DNA of 64,000 nt, taken from NCBI GenBank assembly GCA_030278955.1, contig JAOANR010000010.1, forward strand, positions 25,326,444 to 25,390,443, read 5' to 3'. Positions 22,780-34,497 of this stretch are shown piece by piece. Numbering within the stretch: position 1 is the stretch's first letter; the number at the start of each line of letters is the position of its first letter. This stretch comes from Hygrophila difformis. Taxonomy: Eukaryota; Streptophyta; Magnoliopsida; Lamiales; Acanthaceae. The translations under genes and the position numbers were made by a program. The notes below the pieces were generated by a model. It did not search any database. It saw only the letters and a program-made list of their open reading frames with translations, and was not told the origin of the DNA.

Positions 22780-25700
22780 TTATGTCCCCATAACTGCTCC
22801 TGAGTCGCTTCGGAAAAGGTTGGGATATCTTTGCTTCATATCCGCTTCCAATTCCCACGTTGCTTCCTCGGTGCCATGATTTGACCATAGGATCTTCACC
22901 ATCCTCACAGTCTTGTTCCTTGTGACCCTTTCCTTGACATCAAGTACCTCGATCGGATACTCCTCGTATGTCAAGTCGTCATCTAGCTCAATCACGTCGG
23001 GTTACAACACATGAGTTGGGTCGTGCACATATTTCTTTAATTGAGAAACGTGAAATACGTTGTGCACTTGCGACAGCTCTGGTGGAAGTGCCAAACGATA
23101 AGCCAAGGTACCTACACGATCCAAAATCTCGTACGGACCGATGTAGCGAGGACTCAGCTTTCCTCGTTTACCGAATCGCATCACCCCCTTCATGGGCGAT
23201 ACTTTCAGCATGACCTTATCTCCCACCTCGAATTTCAACTCTTGCCGCCTAGTGTCGGCGTAACTCTTCTGTCTGTCTTGTGCGGCTTTCATTTTCTGTT
23301 GAACCACCTTGATCTTGCTGTTCATATCCTCAATGAGCTGCGGTCCAACAACTACCGAATCATCATCCTTCGTCCAGCACAACGGACTACGACACTTCCG
23401 TCCGTAGAGCGCTTCGAACGGTGCCATGCCTATGCTAGCGTGATAACTGTTGTTGTACGAGAATTCAATCAACGGCAAGTGGTCTTCCCAGCTTCCCTTG
23501 AATTCGAGTACGCACGCTCTTAGCATGTCTTCGAGCGTCTGAATCGTGCGCTCAGTCTGACCGTCTGTCATTGGATGAAAAGCTGTGCTCATCTTGATTT
23601 GGGTTCCTAAGGCTTCTTGTAGTTTAGTCCAGAAGTTGGAGACGAATCTACTATCTCGGTCTGAGATAATATCATGCGGTACTCCGTGCCTTCGGACCAC
23701 GTTCTCGATGTATGCCTTAGCTAGTTGATCCATCGACCAATTTTCCTTCATTGGTATGAAAATGGCGGTCTTTGTTAACCGGTCAACTATTACCCAAATC
23801 TTATTCATTCCTCGGGGAGATCTTGGCAACCCCGAAACAAAATCCATGGAGATGCTGTCCCACTTCCAGCTTGGGATCTCCAATGGCTTTACCAATCCTA
23901 GCGGTTTTTGCCTCACTGCCTTCACCTTCTGGCAGGTTATACACTTGGCCACAAAGTCGGCAACATCCTTCTTCATCCGCGGCCACCAATAGATCTTCTT
24001 TAAGTCTTTGTACAACTTATCCCCACCAGGGTGGACTGAATAAGGTGTACTGTGGCCTTCTTCCATGAGTTTTCTCTTCAATTCCTCGCACTTATGAGGA
24101 ACGCACCATCTTCCTTTGAAACGGACACTTCCGTCTTCATGGATCGTGAATCCTACCGCCTTTCCTTCACCTATTTTTCCTTTGATCCTCTGGAGATTCT
24201 CGTCGTCCGGTTGGGCTTCTCGAATCTCGTCAAATACGGTAGGTTCAAATGTTATGGCGTTCACTGTCTCCACCACAGTCCCATAATGGACTAGTTCAGT
24301 ATCTAACTTAGCTAGGTCCATATACAGTCCCGAAGGTAGAATGAGTGTGTTCGCCGTGTGCCTCGTCTTGCGACTCAACGCATCCGCTACGACGTTCGCC
24401 TTGCCTTCATGGTATGCTATATCCAGATCGTAATCCTTGATCAACTCGAGCCATCTCCTCTGCCTCATATTTAACTCTTTCTGAGTAAATATATACTTGA
24501 GGCTCTTGTGATCTGTAAACATCCGACAAGTTCGTCCATATAGATAGTGTCGCCAGATCTTAAGAGCGAACACTACCGCTGCTAGTTCCAGATCATGTGT
24601 CGGGTAGTTTACCTCGTGCGTCTTGAGTTGCCTTGATGCATAAGCAATTACCCTTTGGTTTTGCATTAGCACGCAACCAAGACCTTCTTTTGAGGCGTCA
24701 CTATACACCTCATAATCTTCAGCCTCTGATGGCAATGCTAAAACCGGTGCTGATGTGAGCCTTCCCTTAAGCTCACGGAACGACTGTTCACACTCGGCTG
24801 ACCAATCAAACTTCAACCCTTTCTTCAGCAATTGGGTCATCGGTCTCGCAATTTTAGAAAAGTCCTTCACGAATCTTCGGTAGTATCCAGCTAGACCTAG
24901 GAAACTTCTTACCTCAGTCTGGTTTGTGGGTGCCGGCCAATCAGACACTGCTGATATCTTCGCCGGGTCTACCGATACTCCTTTAGTCGATACTATATGA
25001 CCTAGAAAAGCGACTTCATTCTTCCAAAACTCGCACTTAGACAGCTTCGCGTAGAGTTGATTTTTCCTCAAAAGTCCGAGTACTTGGTGCAAATGACTAC
25101 TATGCTCTTCCTCATTCCTCGAGTAAACTAGGATGTCGTCGATGAATACGACTACACATGAGTCTAGTAACTCTCGGAAAACGCTATTCATGAGGTTCAT
25201 GAATACTGCGGGAGCATTAGTCAGACCGAAAGACATTACGGTGAATTCGTAGTGTCCATATCTTGTTCGGAATGCTGTCTTGGGTATATCGTTCTCAGCG
25301 ATACGCAATTGGTGGTATCCGGACCTTAGATCAACTTTTGAAAATACCGACGCTCCTTTCAGTTGATCGAAGAGATCTTCGATCCTAGGTAGCGGGTACT
25401 TGTTCTTAATCGTCACTTGATTAAGACCTCGGTAGTCGATGCACAATCGGAGTCCGCCGTCCTTCTTTTTCACGAACAGGACTGGAGCTCCCCATGGTGA
25501 TGTGCTCGGCCGAATATATCCTTTAGATAACAACTCCTCTAGTTGTTCTTTCAGCTCCTTCATCTCAGCAGGCGCCATGCGATATGGTGCCTTTGACACC
25601 GGTTCAATTCCGGGAACGAGATCGATCGTGAACTCCACTTCTCGCTCAGGAGGCATTCCTGGGATATCTTCCGGAAAGACATCTGGGTATTCGTTCACGA

Positions 25701-27444
25701 CGGGGATACTATCGATCTTGTTCTCCTCGCCTTCCAGATTATGCACGTAGCACGCGTACAGTTGGTATCCCATCTGCATGAGATTGCAGAACTTTACTGC
25801 ATTTACTATCTTGGCACCCTTCTTCTGAGGCTGCATATAGTAAATGACCTTCTTTCCGCGACTCTTCGCCAACGAGATCTTCTGCTTCTGGCACTCGATG
25901 ATAGCCTTGTATCGCGCCAACCAGTCCATTCCCAAAATGATGTCGAAATCCTTAAGGTCAAATTCTATGAGATTCGCAAAGAATTCAGTGTTCTTGATTA
26001 CTATCGGGATCCCGTCATATCGTTTGGAACACGATACTACCTTACCCGATGGTAATTGGATTCCTAAGTTAATGTTATTCGGCGCTGGTAGATCTAACGC
26101 ATATATAATTCTCGTGGAAATCAAAGAACAACTCGCTCCTGAGTCAAATAAGACCTTGACAGGTACGCTTAAAGCAGTAAACGTACCTTCGATCACATCG
26201 CCTTGAGCAGCTAAGTCAGCTTGATTTATCACGTTCAGGCGTCCTACTGGCCTCCCTTGATTTCCATGCTGGTTTGGATTCTGAGGTGGCCTCTGTGCCT
26301 GCGGGAATCTCTGTCCTTGGTTGCCCTGTTGGTTTGGCCCGGCTGGCCTGTTGCCCTGAGGACGGTTTATCAGGTCCAACCTCTTGTCAATGCGGTCCTC
26401 CCTCGTCCGGCATTCCTTCTTCATGTGACCTTCTCGGCCACACCGGTAACAATGCCCCGGTCTTGGGCATTCACGCACCAAGTGCGGAATGTTGCATTCC
26501 CGGCATCTGGGTATGAAGGCGCCCTGGTTATCCGGCCTCCAACCTCCTTGGCCTCCTCGGTTGAGCTCTCTGTTATCTGGCTTCCTATGACCATCATTCC
26601 TTCCTTGGTCATTTCCCCTTCTGAAGTGATTTCCAGAGTTGTTGTTCCGGTTCTTCTTATCGAAATTGTTTAGGCCCTTGCTCGCCTCTCCATGATCCTT
26701 GCGCTTCAGCTGTTGTACTCGTGCAATTGCCACTGCACGATCGTAAACAGCTTGCAGAGTAGTGTGCTCTCCGCCAACCAAGATCTCTCTGATGCTGAGA
26801 TTCAGCCCCATCTCGAATTTCTGGGCTTTATCAGCATCGGTTGGTACCAGCCTTGGAGCGAATCGGACGAGCTCTTTAAACTTCGCATAGTATTCTTGAA
26901 CTGTCTGGGTGCCTTGTCGGAGATTTATGAATTCCTCATACTTAGCAGTCTTTGTACTGAGGGGATAGAACCTTTCCCTCATCATCTCCTTAAACTCTTC
27001 CCAGAAGTAGGCGTGTTCACCATCAGCAAGTCCTTCTCGGTGGTTTTGCCACCATTCGTCAGCTTCTCCCCTCAAGTAGTACACAGCCACACCAACCTTC
27101 TCATTCGCGGGACATCTGATGGCAGTAAGCAGTTTGTCAAAAGTCCTCAGCCAATCCTCCAGCTTTGCGGGATCCTCCTGTCCCTCATAATGGGGCGGCT
27201 GGTAAGGGTTTACCATCGCCAGATAATTTATTCGAGCTGCTGGGGGTGGCACTGCTGCTTGAGCTCGGTTGACTTCAGTGTTTCCTAGAGCAACGAGGAC
27301 TTGTTCAACTGTCCTCAACCGCTCATCCAGTGCGTTGGGAACAGGGTTAGCTTGAACTCCCGGATTCGGCGGGTTCGCATCAGCTGGGGCATTAACGTTC
27401 TCATTCACTGGGATCTCAGCTCTAGGTCTCCCTCTGGGCGGCAT
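22780..27444 (-). pseudogene. Element C gag-pol, one nonsense codon before the chromodomain
   Basis: The main frame runs from ATG at 27444 ([10 protein letters not shown]) to a TAA at 23004-23002, 1,480 codons. It covers gag ([20 protein letters not shown]), zinc knuckles ([27 protein letters not shown]), protease ([12 protein letters not shown]), RT with FIDD, RNase H ([11 protein letters not shown]) and integrase with H-H-C-C and D-D-E motifs. The TAA occupies the position where element B has CAA (Gln), just after DPTHVL, a one-base change. Reading on in frame gives 73 more codons ending at 22780, with the chromodomain-type tail (ILWSNHGTEEATWELE) and the same final VMGT as element B. All catalytic domains are therefore intact and only the presumed chromatin-targeting tail is cut off. 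Confidence 0.93.
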
Positions 27445-27456
27445 TCTGATGATCAA

Positions 27457-27780
27457 GCACGCAGAGGTTAGATCCGCAGTTAGACGAAAGTTAATAGCCG
27501 AGTCAGACTATGGTTAGAACTCAATCTCATAGGTTCTAAGTGCTAAAGACCACTGGAATGGGCAAGGAAGGAAAAGAGAAATACTAAATACGAAATTCCA
27601 CTAGATAAAATGCTTTAACAGCGAGGGTTACATCATGATATACTTACTAAGTTATCACTACGTAAAATGTGATAACTATATGGTAACAAAATGTGAATAT
27701 ACGAATACGCAATATACGGAAATCAGAAATCTAGCAAAGACAAGCAACGAAGTCCATCACAGAAACCACACGCAAATCCC
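27457..27780 (-). other. Element C spacer between small ORF and gag-pol
   Basis: Non-coding, AT-rich spacer. The equivalent stretch in element B (12319-12576) is of similar length. Nothing else is seen. Confidence 0.6.
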
Positions 27781-28236
27781 CTAAAGCAAATAGTCCGGAG
27801 AGTAGCCGAGCATTCTACGGTCGGCCTCTACCTCCTCGTCGGTATCAAGAGGCAGTGGAGGGTTCTCCACAACCTCCTCGGGGTCCTCTTCTTCAACGTT
27901 GATGAACTCATCGGGGTCAAATTCTTCCTCCTCCTCCATCTCTGGCTCGGGGTTAAGCTGGTTTTGCAGCCCAACAATGACCTCCTCCAACGCAAATATG
28001 CGTCCCTGCAACATGTGCACGTGGTGTCGGCAATCCTCGAACTCGGCTGCAAGAGCATCGTGGCGAGCAGCCATCTGGGTACTCCTAATGGTCGTAGCTT
28101 CCATCCTCTCCTCTATAGCCACAATCCTATTTCTATCGTTCGCGGCATCCCTAGAGATATGGCGAAGTTCGTGCGTGATATCCGACATGGAGCACAACAA
28201 GCGCATGATGGAATCCTGTAACCTTGGGTCGGCCAT
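27781..28236 (-). CDS. Small upstream ORF of element C: coiled-coil protein with acidic tail
   Basis: A 151-residue ORF starting MADPRLQDSIMRLL lies between the primer site and gag-pol. Residues ~15-95 are helical with coiled-coil spacing (ITHELRHISRDAANDRNRI, MLQGRIFALEEVIVGLQNQL). Residues ~98-140 are very acidic (EPEMEEEEEFDPDEF, VEEEDPEEVVENPP). No zinc knuckle or catalytic motif is present. Its position, helix-then-acid plan and EEEDPEE-P block match the 111-residue ORF of element B, so the two are probably homologous and diverged. The function is not known to me. The frame is intact although gag-pol in this copy has a nonsense codon. Confidence 0.62.
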   Translation of the reverse strand: MADPRLQDSIMRLLCSMSDITHELRHISRDAANDRNRIVAIEERMEATTIRSTQMAARHDALAAEFEDCRHHVHMLQGRIFALEEVIVGLQNQLNPEPEMEEEEEFDPDEFINVEEEDPEEVVENPPLPLDTDEEVEADRRMLGYSPDYLL

Positions 28237-28483
28237 CTAACATGCAAATTTTACATTAAGGGATATGCCATACATAAAATAGCTTTGTTAATGCACATGC
28301 TTCCCCCCAAAAATAGTACTAAGTTTTTAAGACTTGTCGAATTTGCAAGATATACTTTTCCATGGGTTTTAAAAATAAAATTCCCTTTGTCCATGGAAAT
28401 AATAATCAAAATGCTTAAAAATAATATTGAATAATTTGGGCCTCTATAGTGGGCCGAAAAAATAATAGCTTTAAAATTTTCGG
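28237..28483 (-). other. Element C leader
   Basis: Untranslated leader between the primer site and the small ORF, AT-rich, with no further signal. Confidence 0.6.
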
Positions 28484-28495
28484 GCTCTGATACCA
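28484..28495 (-). promoter_or_regulatory. Element C primer-binding site (tRNA-iMet)
   Basis: GCTCTGATACCA on the plus strand is TGGTATCAGAGC on the minus strand, 3 bases inside the 5' LTR end at 28499. Confidence 0.92.
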
Positions 28496-28498
28496 CTT

Positions 28499-31081
28499 TG
28501 TAACACCCCGGATTTGATTTCCCAGGCCAGGGCATTACCGCCACACTTTTCTAAACAAAACCCGAACCAAGTCGAGCTCATCTAGAAAAATGCTAAGGCT
28601 AAGTTGTATCAAATTTCTAAACAATTTAAAAACTATTCAATCATGCCCGAATTTAAGATCAGAGTATCTCATGCATCACAGTAATAATCAGTGCGGAAGC
28701 TAAAAACAAATAAAAACGGGGCCAAACAGACGGCCAAAACCAAAGTCCAAAGTCCAAGTCCAAAACGCGAAATTTAAAATAAATTTAATGCGACAAGTCT
28801 TTTCTTCATAAAATCCCACCCCGGCAAGCCATGACTTACTCTGCGAAAAATAGAAAACAACAATTTTTATCAGTACAAACGGTACTGAGTAAGTTAATGT
28901 ATAGCATAACAAACTTTAAAGATTTAGAAGAGTAAAAGAAAGTTGGGAATTTAATTTAACAAACGAGTAAAAATAATTTACGGGGATTTCTTTCTATGTA
29001 TTACCACACCAATGTTCATTTTGATCGAGGACATCCAAATATTACCCGCTTGGGCGCTTATGTCCACAAGCTGCCGGCATCAACGATCCTGGGCCTTAGC
29101 CGTTTGGGATCAATTACCCGCTTGGGCACTTATGTCCACAAGCCGACGGTATCCACAATGTGAGAGCAGCGGACCCTATACAGACACACTCCGGAGCCCT
29201 AGGTAACCCTACGGATACACCTAGGAGTATAGACTCATACAATCACGCATCAAATATTATTTCCTTGGCGCCGTTTTGGCCACCAAAAAGCAGGGGCGGC
29301 CCAACGAGCCCACGCCAAGTGCACTTACCCTCCAAATTGGGCATCTAACTCGATCAAAACTCACAAAGTTTCAAAATCCACATTTTAATCATTACAACTC
29401 ATGTCTACATTTCCAGAATTCATAAGATTCATAAAAGAGTAGCAATCGACTCAATAACCATCGAAACGTACGAAACCAAATTTTTACCGGTAAGACCACA
29501 CCGTAGCAGTTTTCAAAATCGTATTAGGAAATGTAGTAAAACTTTGTGGAAAATTCTGAAAATTTTACAGCTACTAGGAGACATCAAAATAAACATTTTT
29601 CTCAGAAATAGGCCTTAGCAAATTCGGACTCTAAGTTGCTCAAAAAAAATCATTACAGAAACTTGTTTTCAAAAGGGTGCAAAGATCACTGTTCATCCGA
29701 CCACAGATTACTTAAAAATCCATAACAATTCGAAGGTTGATCCAAAAATTCTGAAATTTCACAGGAGTAAACTAGACACATAGATGAACAATTTTCATGA
29801 AGAAACTAACCATCAAAAACGACCATAGCTAGGAGAAATATGAACTACAAAACTGAACATGCTAGAAATTGAAATCTGTCAACATGTACAGCAGAAAATA
29901 CCAGATCTGTTTTCGACGACCAAATCAAGTCCAAAAATTATGAAAATTTACAGGGATCATCTTTAAAGTGTTAGGAACATTTTTCATTTAGACAAGTTTT
30001 TCCAAAAACGAAAGGATCTAGGCGAGAAAAGCACAACAATAAAATCTACTCGGAAGAAACCCTAAAAGACAGTTTTGGCATAAGATGAAAATCGAACTAC
30101 AACTCAAAGAATACTCAACCAAAAGCTCTAAAATTGGAGATGCACAACACTAACTTACTTCTCAAGAGTGTAGTGTCGAAAACCTCTTTGGTTGCGCCCT
30201 CAAACTCGTCCGGAACAGCCTCTCACCTCCAAGTTCTACCGAAAGAATCCTATTTTGAGGTGTTTGGAGAAAAACTAGATGTTAGGGCTTAGAATCCGAA
30301 GTAAGGAACAAGGGATTGGATTAGAAACCTTACCTAGACGTAGGAGAAGAGATTGGAATGCTTGAACTCGCCTAAACTCTCTGGAACAAGGAAGAATCAC
30401 CACAAACTCTCCAACACTCTCTCAAATGGCAGATTTTCGGAATGGTGCAAATGGGAAGGTTTGGGGGCTGAATGAGGCTTATTAGGGCTGTGCTACCACT
30501 TCCAATGAACTCATAATGGACCTAGGGAAAGTAGGGAATAAGTTAATGGTGGTCTACCTCGAAAATATGCAGCCATCACCCCTCCAAACTCAATCCATTC
30601 ACCTAACACTACTTATCCAATAAGTTCATGTATTCCTCTTCACTCCAGCAATGTAGGGATTCTAGAAGCTTCTAGGTTCGTCCAAAAGAGTCCCAAGACA
30701 TCCACCAACATCTGGAAAAGGGTTTGGAATAGATTCAAAGCATCAAGATCGAACTTAATGCAAAAAAATCAAGCCAAAACGCGTAGGCAGCGTTTGAAAC
30801 GCTGCCTACTGGAGGGTGGCGCGCTGGTGGCGCGCCACCGCGCGGCCACCGCGCCACTCCAGGCAGCGAATTTTCTTCTTTTTTTTTTAATATGATTTTT
30901 AGTCTTAAAAATCATACATGGATTATCCATGATTGTTGGATAATCCGATAACTCTCTTCGACTTGCTATCGTCCGAAAATATTTAATTCCGCTCTCTCGG
31001 AATTATTTCGATTGCGATAGTTAAATCCAATTAGTTAATTTTTCGGATTTAATACTCGATGTTGATTTCTCGGGTATTACA
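28499..31081 (-). repeat. Element C 5' LTR
   Basis: An unbroken 2,583-bp copy of the LTR; the pair is split only on the other side. It is followed by the TSD GTAGT at 31082-31086. The perfect inverted repeat recurs at 30783-30809. Confidence 0.96.
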
Positions 31082-31086
31082 GTAGT

Positions 31087-32088
31087 GCATTTAAATTATT
31101 GAAATTTTTGCACGAAATATTTTGAAAAGACTTTGCCAAGTATTTTTAAAAGTTAATTTTGGGATGGGGACACACATGCACATATGCATATAGGCACGAG
31201 CAGAATATTGGTTTATTACATGTTTATTTTGACAAGTAGTTCCGAAAGTATCGGACTCGGAGCTAGAGTCTTTCTCCGATTATTTTATGACTGTCTTGCT
31301 AAGTATTGCCTTAGTATCTACCTCTAGACGTGTCTTGGATAATCTACCAGTATTGTACTAGTTTCTTGGCTTCTTAATTTCAGTTACCTTATTACGTAAT
31401 ATAATGCCTATTCATGCGATGGCCTTAGTGTTACCCGCATTTTTGCCCTAGTCAATATAAGGTTATGCCTTAGACTTATAAGAGCACAATTTAAATGCTA
31501 ACACGATAATCGTGCGAGCGATTGGAACTAAGAATTTTCTGAATACTATACGTCTTAAAGATAAGACGCAAGTAGTATGAAAGGGAACCAAAGAAATTTA
31601 AGCTCATAACGAGTTTTATAAAGCATATGAAGAAAAATTTCCTTGAATTCATATGCCAAATTGGCAAGGGAAGTTAAATATTCTTGAGAAGGCAATTGGC
31701 GCTTAAAGGATAACCTAAGACGCTCATTCTATTCCTTTAGCTTTAAAGATTTGGAACCCAACTCTTGTATGGAGATTCGCTACTTAAAACTTGATCGAAT
31801 AGTTGGGATTACTTCGTATCTACCTCGATAGGATTCCCAAATATGTTGCTTGAACGGTTTTTCCCTCGAGAAGGGTACAAGACCCTATAACGACAATTTT
31901 ATTTATCCCTATTTTTTAGTAAATCTATGAGACGAATGTTCTATAAAGGGTGGTGAAATTTTCTACCCGAAAAAAAAAAACCCTTAAAATTTCGTAATCA
32001 CCAAATCATTCGGAAAATAATTAAAATTTTTGATAAATGATAAATTGAGAGCAAATGAATTGTTCTCAAAACTACGATTATGTTTCAG
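31087..32088 (+). other. Element A untranslated leader (resumed after element C)
   Basis: About 1 kb of AT-rich DNA continues from 8858 to the gag start. No ORF and no counterpart of the small coiled-coil ORF of B/C is visible. Confidence 0.7.
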
Positions 32089-33171
32089 ATGCCACCACGA
32101 GGACGCCTAGGAAAACGTCCGGCTGACCCCCTATATGCACCTGATCCCATGGAGGATAGGCAAGACTCTATAGAGTGACGACAAGCTCGATTAGAACAAG
32201 TAATGTTAACTATTGGTACCGCAGTAGAGCGACATATGGCAAGGGATGAAATACAAAGGGAGCCACCCACAGATTTCATCAAGGCCGTACATGAGTACCA
32301 ACCCCCGAACTATACCGGACAAGAGGACCCGAATAAGCTAGAAGGGTGGATCGAGAAATTCGACAAACTGTTGGAGGCAGTACGGTGCCCCAAGGAAAGG
32401 AAAGTGGAGGTGGCTACATTCTTCTTGGAAGGCCAGGCGAACACCTGGTGGCAAAACCATGAGAATCGAGACATTGGTTGGCCAGAGTTTAAGGAAAGCC
32501 TGCGGGCGAGGTTTTACCCAACTAGTGTGAAGAACGCTAGGTACGAGGAGTTCGTCAACTTAACACAAGGCAATTTCTCTGTCCATGAGTACTACGAGAA
32601 GTTCAATGAGCTCCCCCGCTTCGCTCCAGGGTTAGTGAACACCGCTCATTCCCAAGCCCAAAAATTCAAACTCGGATTAAACCGAGAGATCCGAGAAGGA
32701 TTAGGCGGGAAATCATTCTTTAACCTACAAAAGCTATACGATCGGGCAATGAAGGTTGAGCGAGTCCGGCAACCCAAACGTAGCGAGGAGCATGTCAGGC
32801 AAACCTCTACAATACGTAAGAGGGGACGCCTCGAGAGAAACTCGGATAGAGGAAACCCGAACCAGCGCCGTAACTTCGATGACCCTAATCTGAGAAAGGA
32901 TGACCAACTCCCTATGCCCGCAACCTGCCCGAGGTGCGGCAACAAGCATTGGATGCAGGTATGTCCACGGAATGTAGAATGCTTTAGATGTGGCCTTGCA
33001 GGGCATAGGATCAAAGAATGCAACATCCGAATTGACCCTAATAAGTTGCGAAATGATTTAAAAGGAGACCGTCGCTTTCAAACAGAAGCATCTCTGAATG
33101 GGAAGCCCAGGAACCCGCCGCCTACAAAAAAGAAACAACCAAGGAAGGTTGCAGGAGGTCAACCCGGGTAA
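32089..33171 (+). pseudogene. Element A gag with an early in-frame stop
   Basis: ATG at 32089 gives MPPRGRLGKRPADPL, the same opening as the element C polyprotein. After 29 codons there is a TGA at 32176-32178 (probably from CGA, Arg). The frame then continues open to TAA at 33169, and a downstream in-frame ATG at 32203 could restart a 322-residue protein. The capsid core is clear (YQPPNYTGQEDPNKLEGWIE, GQANTWWQNHE, FVNLTQGNFSVHEYYEKF, FKLGLNREIRE), followed by two zinc knuckles (CPRCGNKHWMQVC, CFRCGLAGHRIKEC). After gag the frame ends and no pol follows. This gag is clearly related to those of B and C but is a distinct family. Confidence 0.9.
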
Positions 33172-34483
33172 CCCATGAAGAGGATAAAAGTAGAGCCGGG
33201 GCACACTCGTTGGCGAACATTTTTACTTTTGCTTTGGGAAATGTAGCGCCTAATATGTCGGCTTAGATTTCAACAATCCTGCTCATTACTCTCTGGGAAC
33301 ATTGATCACTCGGGCACGATAGAATATATGTAAGTGGAGCAATCGTACTCCGACTTTTGAACCAAGTAATGCGCTTGATATGTATAACCAAGACATTTCC
33401 TTATTGTTTCGAAGCATTTTAAGGTTCCGCCCAAATAATAATCCCCAATGTTCTATTTAAAATTTTGCCCTTCGAAAGGATTTGTTTGACCCATAATCAA
33501 AAGATTAGATTGCCTGCCCATGCCTAAGTAAACATAGAACCACCAATGGATTTAAAGATTGGACGATACTTGCTATAAATATTAGAGACTAATCGTTCGA
33601 ACCTAACCTACTTTCATGTAACCATTGGTCGGATATCCATAAGGGATAGGTAATGAACATTGGAATTTTCAAGGGATGAGAACTTAAAAATAATTGGGAA
33701 ATTCCCATGAGTACAACTAAAGATGATTAGTGGTGACTTTAGACGTGAACATTTTCGATTAAGGATGAGCTGAGTTGGATTTTTCCAACGGAGTCAATTT
33801 TATCTATTCTAGATTGAACCGAGGAATTCGATATAATATTTTTAAACTTTAAGAACACTCCTAAGTGTTGTAAATAATTGATGAATCGAGTATCAAACAA
33901 GACTGACCAAGAGTTTGAAAATTAATAAATAAATTTTCCTAAGAGCAACACCTTACCAACAAGAAAAGTGGGATTTATAAAGGATTAGAGTATACACAAA
34001 TGAAGCCTATCAATTTAAATTGAGTCATTGAAAAAACCCCAAAATGGATATAAGACAACATAACGATGGATCTTTTTGACCTAGGCTTATTAAGATATGG
34101 GGAATGGATAAATAATTAAGTGAGATAATACATCTTTATCTCCCTACGAAGTGAATGAAGTACGGAGCCGTTAGCATACTCCGGTAAAGAAAGCGTCGCG
34201 AGAAAGATAAACCAACCTAATTTGATCTCAATAATTAAGGACCAAGTATAAGATCGTTTAGAAACACCGACGGAATTAAGTTGGACGATTCTTCCAACGT
34301 AGGAATATGACCTAAGGAGACCAAACGGATATCAAGGATAAATGTCCGAGGCTAATTGAAGAAAATTATAATTAATAGATAACACATGAAAGGTTTTCTA
34401 TAAAATATAATTTTAGTAAATATATATCTAACCGTGAATTGCTTTTAGGATTGACAAGAGACTTCGAGGACGAAGCCTTATTT
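33172..34483 (+). other. Element A internal non-coding region replacing pol
   Basis: About 1.3 kb without an ORF above background. No protease, RT, RNase H or integrase motif was found on either strand. It ends with ACTTCGAGGACGAAG, shared with the 3' regions of B and C. Confidence 0.75.
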
Positions 34484-34484
34484 T

Positions 34485-34497
34485 AAGGAGGGTAGAC
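34485..34497 (+). promoter_or_regulatory. Element A polypurine tract
   Basis: AAGGAGGGTAGAC directly precedes the 3' LTR and is identical to the tract in elements B and C. Confidence 0.85.

Larger units (their letters stand above)
8859..31081 (-). mobile_element. Element C: Tekay/Del-like chromovirus, minus strand, carrying nested element B
   Basis: LTRs lie at 8859-8970 plus 20147-22618 (3' LTR, split by element B) and at 28499-31081 (5' LTR). The TSD GTAGT is at 8854-8858 and 31082-31086. Without B the element is about 11.05 kb. In transcription order on the minus strand come the primer site (28495-28484), a small coiled-coil ORF (28236-27781), gag-pol (27444-23002 plus tail), the purine tract (22632-22619) and the 3' LTR. 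The LTR halves differ at only about 16 positions by eye over ~2.58 kb, so the insertion is recent. A single nonsense codon lies between integrase and chromodomain. It sits 213 bp after the primer site of element A, in the opposite orientation. Confidence 0.95.

Noticed and set aside
22596..22793. Plus-strand ORFs across 22.6-28.2 kb
   Set aside because: Shadows of the minus-strand element C genes.
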